Origin: Micromonospora chaiyaphumensis
Lineage (GTDB): Bacteria > Actinomycetota > Actinomycetes > Mycobacteriales > Micromonosporaceae
Direction: 5' to 3'
NCBI RefSeq assembly: GCF_900091435.1
Contig: NZ_FMCS01000008.1
Coordinates: 248,001-312,000, forward strand
Length of the DNA stretch: 64,000 bases
Positions 57,717 through 64,000 of the stretch are shown one piece after another (position 1 is the stretch's first letter; each line of letters opens with the position of its first letter). A program made the translations under genes and the position numbers. The notes beneath the pieces were generated by a model. That model searched no databases. It worked only from the letters and a program-made list of their open reading frames with translations, and had not been told where the DNA came from.

Positions 57717-58643
57717 TCAGCCGAGGTGGTAGTTGACGTGGGCCGACCAGCGGGCGAAGCCGAGCCGCTCGTAGAGGGCCACCGCGGCGCTGTTGGAGTC
57801 GTCCACGTAGAGCATCACCCGGTCCAGCCCGCGCCGGTCGCGCAGGTAGGACAGGCCGGCCGTGGTGAGCGCCCGGCCGAGGCCGCCGCGGTGCGCGGAC
57901 GGGTCCACGCCGAGCACGTAGACCTCGCCGATCCGGGCCGAGCCCGGCCGCTCGTGCACCTTGGTCCAGTGGAAGCCGAGCAGCCGGCCGGTCGCCGAAT
58001 CCTCCGCGAGCAGGAAGCCGGCCGGGTCGAACCACGGCTCGGCGAGCCGCACCCGCAGGTCGGCGCGGGTCCACCGGCCCTGCTCGGGGTGCTCCGCGAA
58101 GGCGGCGTTGTTGACCGCCAGCCAGGCGTCGTCGTCCTCGCCGGGGCGGAACGCACGCAGCCGTACGCCCTCGGGCAGGGCGGGCTCGGGCAGCGCGGCG
58201 GTCAGCGGGCGGCGCAGCTGCCAGAGCACCCGGGCACGGGTGAAGCTCAGGTCGACCGCGAGCGCGGCGGCCGACGGATGGTCGCCGTGCGCCCAGGCCC
58301 GCAGCGGCCCGGCGGCCGCGGCCAGCACACCCCGGGCGAGGGCCCGGCCGGTGCCCCGCCGCCGGTACGCCGGATGCACCACCAGTTCCACCCCGATCCC
58401 GTTCGCCGGATCGGTGGTGTCGAGGTGGGCGTACCCGGTCAGGGTCTCGTCGGGGGCGCGGGCCGTGAGGTGCACGGCGGGCGCCTCCGGGTCGCGCAGC
58501 CGGAGCAGCACGTGCTCGTCGAGCGGGTCCGCGCCGTCCGCGTCACCGGCGATCCGGGCCAGCGCCAGCACCTCGGCGACCTCGACCGGCGCCAGCCGGT
58601 CGGCGCGGGCGACACGGTCGGCGGTCGGCGTGGTGCTGCTCAT
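57717..58643 (-). CDS. mshD: Mycothiol synthase MshD
   Basis: A 308-residue double GNAT. The first domain has VELVVHPAYRRRGTGRALARGVL and RAWAHGDHPSAAALAVDLSFTRARVLWQLRR, an MshD hallmark. The second has WLAVNNAAFAEHPEQGRWT, then FHWTKVH, VLGVDPSAHRGGLGRALTTAGLSYLRDRRGL and LYVDDSNSAAVALYERLGF. It acetylates the cysteinyl amine to make mycothiol, the actinobacterial thiol. TACGGT lies 6 nt before the ATG (leaderless). Confidence 0.95.
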   Translation of the reverse strand: MSSTTPTADRVARADRLAPVEVAEVLALARIAGDADGADPLDEHVLLRLRDPEAPAVHLTARAPDETLTGYAHLDTTDPANGIGVELVVHPAYRRRGTGRALARGVLAAAAGPLRAWAHGDHPSAAALAVDLSFTRARVLWQLRRPLTAALPEPALPEGVRLRAFRPGEDDDAWLAVNNAAFAEHPEQGRWTRADLRVRLAEPWFDPAGFLLAEDSATGRLLGFHWTKVHERPGSARIGEVYVLGVDPSAHRGGLGRALTTAGLSYLRDRRGLDRVMLYVDDSNSAAVALYERLGFARWSAHVNYHLG

Positions 58644-58709
58644 TCCGCCACCGTAGCGGCCGGCGGGCCGCCGATCATGCCGGACGCGGGCACCGTGCGG
58701 TGGCGGTGA

Positions 58710-59579
58710 TCACGTGGTGCCGGTGGGCAGCGCCTCGAGCTGGAAGCGCTGCAGCAGTTCGGGGAGGAGGTGCTGCAGCGCCTCGACCGTGCCGGAACGG
58801 TCGCCGCCCGCGTCGTGCATGAGGACGATCGAGCCCGGCCGGGTCTCGGCCAGCACCACCTCGGCGATCCTGGCGGCGCCGGGCGCCTGCCAGTCCGTCG
58901 GGTCGACCGCCCAGTGCAGCGGCGTCATGCCCAGCTCCTCGGAGACCGACACCACGGGGCGGGTCCAGGCGCCGCCCGGCTGCCGGAAGTAGGCGATCCG
59001 CGCGTCCGGGGCGGCCGCCAGGATCGCGTCGTTGGTGCGGCTCAGGTCGTCCCGGATCGCCTCCGGCGAGCGCTCGCCCAGCGTGATGTCGTGGTTCCAG
59101 GAGTGGTTGCAGAGCGTGTGTCCGTCGGCCACGATCGACCGGACCAGGTCGGGGTGAGCATCGGCGTTCTCGCCGACCACGCAGAACGTGGCCCGCACGC
59201 CGTACTCCTTGAGCAGGGCGAGCACCTGCGGGGTCCACTGTGGGTCGGGGCCGTCGTCGAAGGTCAGCGCGATCCGGGCCGAGCCGGTGCTGACCTCCGC
59301 GCCGTACGGGCCCTCGCTGTCGCCGGCCCGGCGGCTGGGGTTGGGGGAGCTCGGGCTGGCGGTGGGGCTCGGCTCGCCGTAACCGCCGCCCGGCGGGCCG
59401 GGAAACTCGGTGCTGGGCGGCTGGTCGCCGTAGTGCGGCGCGCGGACGCTGGCCGCCACGCCGTTGCCCCGGGGCGGGTCCTCGGGCATGAGGCTGCGCC
59501 CGAGCGCGAACGCGGAGCCGAGCAGCGCGGCCACCACCAACGTCACCATCCCGGCCGCGCGGAGCGTCGAGGCCGACAT
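58710..59579 (-). CDS. Polysaccharide deacetylase (NodB domain)
   Basis: A 289-residue protein with an N-terminal membrane anchor (residues 8-27), a Pro/Ser-rich linker and a NodB domain. Motif 1 is IALTFDDGPDPQWTP (catalytic Asp and metal Asp). Motif 2 is HTLCNHSWNHDITLGE (metal His pair). Motif 3 is YFRQPGGAW. Motif 5 is SIVLMHDAGGDR. It would deacetylate peptidoglycan or another cell-wall glycan outside the cell. No dedicated promoter stands out. Confidence 0.88.
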   Translation of the reverse strand: MSASTLRAAGMVTLVVAALLGSAFALGRSLMPEDPPRGNGVAASVRAPHYGDQPPSTEFPGPPGGGYGEPSPTASPSSPNPSRRAGDSEGPYGAEVSTGSARIALTFDDGPDPQWTPQVLALLKEYGVRATFCVVGENADAHPDLVRSIVADGHTLCNHSWNHDITLGERSPEAIRDDLSRTNDAILAAAPDARIAYFRQPGGAWTRPVVSVSEELGMTPLHWAVDPTDWQAPGAARIAEVVLAETRPGSIVLMHDAGGDRSGTVEALQHLLPELLQRFQLEALPTGTT

Positions 59580-59737
59580 CAGCCGGCCCGACCGTTCGTC
59601 GCCCCCGTGTTCAACGCACGCACCGTCGCCCCCTTCGCCCGGCAGATCCGGCAGTCAGAGTAGGTCTGACTGAGTGGGCAAAAAGGGTGAAAGGGGCTAA
59701 GCATCCCCGATGGGGGACGGGGGCGACGAGCCTCCGC

Positions 59738-60451
59738 TCAGACGGGCAGCGGGGCGGGCTCCGACTCCGGCAGCGAGCGCGACGGCGGCACCACGAACTT
59801 GTAGCCCACCTGGCGCACCGTGCCGATCATCGACTCGTACTCCGAGCCGAGCTTGGCCCGCAGCCGCCGGACGTGCACGTCGACCGTGCGGGTGCCGCCG
59901 AAGTAGTCGTAGCCCCAGACCTCGCGGAGCAACTGGTCCCGGGTGAACACCCGGCCCGGGTGCTGGGCGAGGAACTTCAGCAGCTCGAACTCCTTGTAGG
60001 TGAGGTCGAGCGGGCGGCCCTTCAGCTTGGCCGCGTAGGTGTCCGGGTCGATGGTCAGCTCGCCGGCCCGGATCGAGCCGCCGGCGCCCGCCGTCGCGTT
60101 GCTCAGCCGGCCGACGGCGAGCCGCAGCCGGGCCTCCACCTCGGCGGGGCCCGCGCCGGCCAGGATCACGTCGTCCACGCCCCAGTCGGCGTTGAGTGCG
60201 ATCAGGCCGGCCTCGGTGACGACCGCGACCAGCGGGACGCCCAGCCCGGTGGCGTGCAGCATCCGGCAGGTCGCCCGGGCCTCGCTCAGCTCGGCGCGGG
60301 CGTCCACGAGGACGGCGTCCGGGGTCGGGCCGGAGACCAGCGTGCGCACGTCGCGCGGCGCGGTGCGGACCGAGTGCGGCAGCAGGTCGAGTGCCGGCAG
60401 CACCGCCGATGGCTCACCTGCGCGCGCGGTCACCAGCAGCAGGAGCTCCAC
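59738..60451 (-). CDS. glnR: GlnR-type winged-helix response regulator (nitrogen regulator)
   Basis: A 237-residue OmpR-family regulator. The atypical receiver domain matches GlnR: ELLLLVTARAGEPSAVLPALDLLPHSVR, then LVAVVTEAGLIALNADWGVDDVILAGAGPAEVEARLRLAVGR. It lacks a normal phosphorylation pocket. The DNA-binding domain is DPDTYAAKLKGRPLDLTYKEFELLKFLAQHPGRVFTRDQLLREVWGYDYFGGTRTVDVHVRRLRAKLG, very close to the GlnR consensus. The GTG start has GGAGGTGATC upstream. It would govern nitrogen assimilation, and phosphate and nitrogen control therefore sit side by side here. Confidence 0.87.
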   Translation of the reverse strand: MELLLLVTARAGEPSAVLPALDLLPHSVRTAPRDVRTLVSGPTPDAVLVDARAELSEARATCRMLHATGLGVPLVAVVTEAGLIALNADWGVDDVILAGAGPAEVEARLRLAVGRLSNATAGAGGSIRAGELTIDPDTYAAKLKGRPLDLTYKEFELLKFLAQHPGRVFTRDQLLREVWGYDYFGGTRTVDVHVRRLRAKLGSEYESMIGTVRQVGYKFVVPPSRSLPESEPAPLPV

Positions 60452-60700
60452 ACGATCACCTCCGTCCCGGCGGCTCTGCGGCCGCGCGCGACCAGCGGCA
60501 CTCCGGAGGGGTGGCGCTGAGAACTTGCGTGGGTCCCGGCGTCGCTGACGGGCGGGTAACGGCTTGAGCGTAACCGATCGCCTGGCCGTCACCTCCGTAC
60601 CCTTTCCTGTTTGTCTGATCTGCCCCTGCTCGCGGCTCGGGTTTTAACGTTGCCGAAACCGTGACTCCGCCCGGCCGGCCCGGTCTGGCACGATCGGGGC

Positions 60701-61744
60701 GTGTTTCCCTCCACCTCGCCCGACACCGGCCGTGACCCGTGGTCCGACGGCGCGGCTCCCGGCCCCGCCGGCCCCGCCCGTGGCTACCCGCCGGCCCCGC
60801 GCACCGGTCCCACCGACGACGGCGGGCGGGAGCGGAAGGGGCCCCGCCGGCTCCGCAAGGGCGGACCGGGCCGCCGACCGGACGACGAGTCCGAGGAGGC
60901 GCCCGAGGAGGAGGTGCCCCCGGTCCCGGTGCGCCGCCCGCTCGCGCTGACCGTCGCGGGCTTCGCCGCGCTGCTCGGCGTCGGCCTGGTGCTCGGCGCG
61001 CAGACCGCCGGCCCGGGGCACCGGCTGCCCTTCGCGTTCATCATCTTCGGCGTCCAACTGCTCTTCGTGCTGGCCTGGACGATGGCCATGCGCCCGCCCG
61101 CGCTGCTGGTCGTCGCGCTGGTCAGCGCCGGTGCGGCCGGGATCGCCGACGCCGCCGCGGTGCAGTCGGAGATCGCCGGCCTGGCCCCCCTCGGCTACGC
61201 GGCGGCCGCCGGTTTCGTGCTCGGCGTGCTCGGCCAGCTCGTCCGCCGGGTCGACCGGGTCCGGGTGACCGACTCGCTGGGCAGCACCCTGCTGATCGTG
61301 GTCGGGGTGGTCGCGTTCGCCACGCTGATCGTGCTGAGCCGGATCCCGAAGGGCACCCAGGCGATCACCGTCTGCCTCACCGCCACCGGGGTGGCCCTGC
61401 TGGTGGCCCGGCTGACCGACGCCGTCGCCCCCTGGCCGCGGCTCGCCCCGCAGGTGCCCCGGGGCGCCGCCGGCGTGGTCGCCGGCGCCATGCTCGGCAC
61501 CCTGACCAGCGCCCTGCTCGGCAGCTACCTGGTCGGCTTCACCCCGACCAGCGCCGCGCTGGTCGGCCTGGTCACCGCCGGCACGGCCGTGCTGGCCGAC
61601 CTCGCCGTGGGGTACGCCGAGGCGGGCCGGCTCATGGCCGGGGAGCCCCCGACCATGTGGGTGGCCCGGCACATGCAGGGCCCGCTGGGCGGCTTCGCGC
61701 TCGCGGCGCCGGCCGCGTACGCCATGTGCGTGCTCTTCCTCTGA
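60701..61744 (+). CDS. Multi-pass membrane protein, function unknown
   Basis: A 347-residue protein. The first 80 residues are Pro/Arg-rich and charged, then six to eight membrane helices: PLALTVAGFAALLGVGLVLG, FAFIIFGVQLLFVLAWTMAM, PPALLVVALVSAGAAGIADAAAV, YAAAAGFVLGVLGQLV and others. I do not recognise a family beyond an actinobacterial conserved envelope protein. GTG start with CACGAT 6 nt before it. It is divergent from glnR. Confidence 0.7.
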   Translation: MFPSTSPDTGRDPWSDGAAPGPAGPARGYPPAPRTGPTDDGGRERKGPRRLRKGGPGRRPDDESEEAPEEEVPPVPVRRPLALTVAGFAALLGVGLVLGAQTAGPGHRLPFAFIIFGVQLLFVLAWTMAMRPPALLVVALVSAGAAGIADAAAVQSEIAGLAPLGYAAAAGFVLGVLGQLVRRVDRVRVTDSLGSTLLIVVGVVAFATLIVLSRIPKGTQAITVCLTATGVALLVARLTDAVAPWPRLAPQVPRGAAGVVAGAMLGTLTSALLGSYLVGFTPTSAALVGLVTAGTAVLADLAVGYAEAGRLMAGEPPTMWVARHMQGPLGGFALAAPAAYAMCVLFL

Positions 61745-61815
61745 GCGCGCGGTTGGGGAATCGGCGCTCCGGGTAAGTACGGTTGCGGCGATCGGCGGCG
61801 AGGGCAGGAGGCGGC

Positions 61816-62601
61816 GTGGCAGAGGCGTACCCGGCGAACGAGGGCCGGCCCCGGCGGCGGGGGCGGAAGGTGCTGGTCGGTTTCGTCGTCCTGCTGCTGG
61901 TCCTGGCCGGGCTCCTGGTCGTCGCCGACCGGGTGGCCGCCGGTGTCGCCGAGCGCGCCATCGCCGACCAGGTGAAGAAGGAGGTCGCCAAGCAGGACGC
62001 GCAGTCCTCGGCGCCCCAGGTCGAGGTGGGCGGCTTCCCGTTCCTCACCCAGGTGCTCGCCGGCAAGTACGAGCGCATCTCGATCGTGCTGACCGACGTG
62101 CGGGGCAACGTGCAGGGCGACGCGGTCGACGTGCCGCGACTGGACGTGGACGCGCACGACGTCAAGGCGTCGCTGGACACCCTCCGCTCCGGCCAGGGTG
62201 ACGTGGTGGCCGAGAGCGTCGACGGCCGGGGCACGGTGACCTACGACAGCCTGGCGAAGCTGCTCGACCGCCCCGGGCTCACCCTCGGCGAGCGGAACGG
62301 CAAGCTCGCGGTGACCGCGCCGGTCGACATCCTCGGCGCCAAGCTCACCGTGAACGGCACCGCCGACGTGACGGTCGCGGGCGGCAAGGTGGCGCTGCGC
62401 TTCAACGACCTGACCGCCGAGGGCCTGCCCAACCTGCCGCTCGCGAAGACGCTGCTGGCCAACTACGCCAGGGGCATCTCGATCGACGTGCCCCTGCCGG
62501 AGCTGCCCTTCCAGCTCAACGTGCGCAAGGTGGAGCCCAGGCCGGAGGGTCTCGTGGTCGACGCCGACGCGCGCAACGTGCCGATCAACTCGGCCGGCTG
62601 A
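61816..62601 (+). CDS. DUF2993 (LmeA-like) envelope protein
   Basis: A 261-residue protein. An N-terminal anchor (about 18-40, KVLVGFVVLLLVLAGLLVVAD) precedes a DUF2993 domain: VEVGGFPFLTQVLAGKYERISIVLTDVRGNVQGDAVDVPRLDVDAHDV, and later VTYDSLAKLLDRPGLTL. In mycobacteria the related LmeA binds lipids and affects lipomannan. GTG start after CAGGAGG; TACGGT (61777-61782) is a likely -10. Confidence 0.82.
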   Translation: MAEAYPANEGRPRRRGRKVLVGFVVLLLVLAGLLVVADRVAAGVAERAIADQVKKEVAKQDAQSSAPQVEVGGFPFLTQVLAGKYERISIVLTDVRGNVQGDAVDVPRLDVDAHDVKASLDTLRSGQGDVVAESVDGRGTVTYDSLAKLLDRPGLTLGERNGKLAVTAPVDILGAKLTVNGTADVTVAGGKVALRFNDLTAEGLPNLPLAKTLLANYARGISIDVPLPELPFQLNVRKVEPRPEGLVVDADARNVPINSAG

Positions 62602-62685
62602 GGCTCCGCCCGCCCGCCCCGGCGGTGTCCCGGATGCTGGTCGGCCCGGTGGCGTCCGGCGGGCCGGCTGGTAGGCTCCCGATCC

Positions 62686-62763
62686 ATGGGGACGCTCCTC
62701 ACCAAACGGCGCGCGGTCGACCTGTGCCGCGTGGCCACCTGCCTGTGTCGCCCCGTCATCTGA
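62686..62763 (+). CDS. Cysteine-rich leader peptide
   Basis: A 25-codon open frame starting MGTLLTKRRAVDL and ending CRVATCLCRPVI, with Cys at positions 14, 19 and 21. The LCRVATCLCRP end matches the leader peptides known to precede actinobacterial sulfur-metabolism genes, where ribosome stalling at Cys codons senses cysteine supply. TAGGCT (62672-62677) lies 8 nt before the ATG, so the mRNA is probably leaderless. A GGCCGC-TTA-GCGGCC hairpin follows at 62780-62794. The sulfurtransferase starts about 200 bp downstream. Confidence 0.82.
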   Translation: MGTLLTKRRAVDLCRVATCLCRPVI

Positions 62764-62966
62764 CGGCGGAGCTGTCCTCGGCCGCTTAGCGGCCACCGGC
62801 CACAGGGTCCGCGTACCCTCCGGTTTTCCCCCTGATCGCCCGGCAGCGGCGCCGTCGCACGTACCCGTGATCCGTTCCTAGCTCTGGGTCCCGCGCGTGG
62901 TGCGACAATCACCGACTTCGATCTCCGCGCGCTGGCTCACCATCCATCCTCACAGGGAGTGATCTG
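62764..62966 (+). promoter_or_regulatory. Leader between cysteine peptide and sulfurtransferase
   Basis: 203 bp without a gene. A perfect 6-bp hairpin (62780-62794) lies 16 bp after the leader-peptide stop and could be part of an attenuator. AGGGAGTGAT just before 62967 is the ribosome site for the sulfurtransferase. The pairing partner that would make a switch is not obvious by eye. Confidence 0.5.
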
Positions 62967-63815
62967 ATGAGTCGCGACACCGCACTCGTCTCGGCCGAGT
63001 GGGCCGAGAAGAACATCGACGCCCCGGGCGTCGTCTTCGTCGAGGTCGACGAGGACACCTCGGCCTACGACACCGGCCACATCGCGGGCGCCGTCAAGCT
63101 CGACTGGCGCACCGACCTCCAGGACCCGGTGCGCCGGGACTTCGTCAACCAGGAGCAGTTCTCGGCGCTGCTCTCCGAGCGGGGCATCGGCAACGACGAC
63201 ACCGTCATCCTCTACGGCGGCAACAACAACTGGTTCGCCGCGTACGCGTACTGGTACTTCAAGCTCTACGGCCACCGGGACGTCAAGCTGCTCGACGGCG
63301 GCCGCAAGAAGTGGGAGCTGGACGCCCGCCCGCTGGTCACCGACAAGGTGGAGCGCCCGGCGACGCAGTACGTCGCGCAGACGCCGGACACCTCGATCCG
63401 CGCGTTCCGCGACGAGGTCGTCGACGCGATCGGCACCAAGAACCTGGTCGACGTGCGCAGCCCCGACGAGTACGCCGGCCGGCTGCTCGCCCCGGCCCAC
63501 CTCCCGCAGGAGCAGGCCCAGCGGGCCGGCCACGTGCCGACCGCGATCAGCGTGCCGTGGTCCAAGGCGGCCAACGAGGACGGCACCTTCAAGTCCGACG
63601 ACGAGCTGCGCAGGATCTACGCCGACGCCGGGCTGGACGACGGCAAGGAGACGATCGCCTACTGCCGGATCGGCGAGCGCTCCTCGCACACCTGGTTCGT
63701 GCTCCAGGAGCTGCTCGGCCACCGCAACGTGAAGAACTACGACGGCTCCTGGACCGAGTACGGCTCGCTGGTCGGCGTGCCGGTCGCGCTCGGCGACGAG
63801 CCCGGGGAGGCCTGA
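62967..63815 (+). CDS. Thiosulfate sulfurtransferase (double rhodanese)
   Basis: A 282-residue protein with two rhodanese domains. The first (about 8-130) is inactive, with LYGGNNNWFAAYAYWYF in place of the Cys loop. The second has the active-site Cys233 in YCRIGERSSHTW. It transfers sulfur from thiosulfate to acceptors such as cyanide or thiols. The Cys-rich leader peptide upstream and the DUF1416 gene 5 bp downstream match the cysA/sseC pair of actinobacteria. Regulation by cysteine is inferred from the leader. Confidence 0.93.
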   Translation: MSRDTALVSAEWAEKNIDAPGVVFVEVDEDTSAYDTGHIAGAVKLDWRTDLQDPVRRDFVNQEQFSALLSERGIGNDDTVILYGGNNNWFAAYAYWYFKLYGHRDVKLLDGGRKKWELDARPLVTDKVERPATQYVAQTPDTSIRAFRDEVVDAIGTKNLVDVRSPDEYAGRLLAPAHLPQEQAQRAGHVPTAISVPWSKAANEDGTFKSDDELRRIYADAGLDDGKETIAYCRIGERSSHTWFVLQELLGHRNVKNYDGSWTEYGSLVGVPVALGDEPGEA

Positions 63816-63820
63816 TCTTC

Positions 63821-64000
63821 ATGACTGCTCCCACCGCTGCCGGCTGCGCCGCGCCGGACCAGGCCGCCCCCCTCCCGGCCAGCCTGGACCTGGAGAAGGA
63901 GACCGTCATCACCGGCCTGGTGCAGGCCGAGTCCGGCGAGGCCGTGCCGGGCGCGTACGTCCGGCTGCTCGACTCGACGGGCGAGTTCACCGCCGAGGTG
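63821..64000 (+). CDS. DUF1416 protein (SseC-like), truncated by window end
   Basis: The first 60 codons of a DUF1416 protein. It begins MTAPTAAGCAAPDQA, then ETVITGLVQAESGEAVPGAYVRLLDSTGEFTAEV, the start of a transthyretin-like beta domain. These small proteins always accompany the sulfurtransferase in actinobacteria. It lies 5 bp after that gene with a ribosome site inside its end (GGGGAGG). The C-terminus is outside the window. Confidence 0.88.
   Translation, partial: MTAPTAAGCAAPDQAAPLPASLDLEKETVITGLVQAESGEAVPGAYVRLLDSTGEFTAEV

Overview
The window is about 72% GC by eye, has GC-rich third codon positions, and uses many GTG starts. It carries a mycothiol synthase, a GlnR-type regulator, a conservon (cvn) cluster and streptomycete-style gvp genes. 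This points to a filamentous actinomycete, most likely Micromonosporaceae (Micromonospora or a close relative). I saw no rRNA, tRNA, CRISPR array, insertion sequence or prophage. It reads as ordinary chromosome with many small regulatory elements.

Layout. 1-2507: right end of a gas-vesicle operon (gvpL/F end, gvpG, gvpO, gvpJ, gvpL/F, gvpS, gvpK), convergent with a CDC48-like double-AAA ATPase. 4776-10755: leftward conservon, made of an extra membrane sensor protein, then cvnA (sensor kinase-like), cvnB (roadblock), cvnC (DUF742) and cvnD (GTPase). 11133-14881: a serine hydrolase fused to an ABC ATPase, plus its permease. 14999-24503: DoxX protein, lipoprotein, ArsR regulator with EamA exporter, threonine synthase behind a SAM-I riboswitch, a frameshifted double GNAT gene, PaaN-type dehydrogenase, GNAT, cold-shock protein and a membrane protein. 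24779-26401: groEL behind two CIRCE operators. 26484-36502: GNAT, membrane-anchored subtilisin, glpD, lipoprotein, FAD oxidase, DUF4031, HD hydrolase and FUSC transporter. 36623-48260: PLP enzyme behind a SAM-IV riboswitch, PrsW, orphan GroES, AI-2E family exporter, DinG-type helicase, DUF402, ECF41 sigma factor, PPK2 and the Pit phosphate-transport pair. 48303-53234: Gfo/Idh/MocA oxidoreductase, DinB protein, NUDIX, WYL regulator and epoxide hydrolase. 53306-58643: pstBACS and mshD. 58710-64000: polysaccharide deacetylase, glnR, two envelope proteins, a Cys-rich leader peptide, thiosulfate sulfurtransferase and the start of a DUF1416 gene.

How it fits together. Phosphate: PPK2, Pit with its PhoU-like partner, and the high-affinity Pst system lie within 12 kb. 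PHO-box-like 11-bp direct repeats stand before both transport operons. Sulfur: three different RNA or translation sensors (SAM-I, SAM-IV, a cysteine leader peptide) stand before three genes. Stress: HrcA/CIRCE controls groEL, and a separate GroES paralogue lacks CIRCE. About twenty genes have a TANNNT-like -10 box 5-8 nt before the start codon and no Shine-Dalgarno sequence, so leaderless transcripts look common here.
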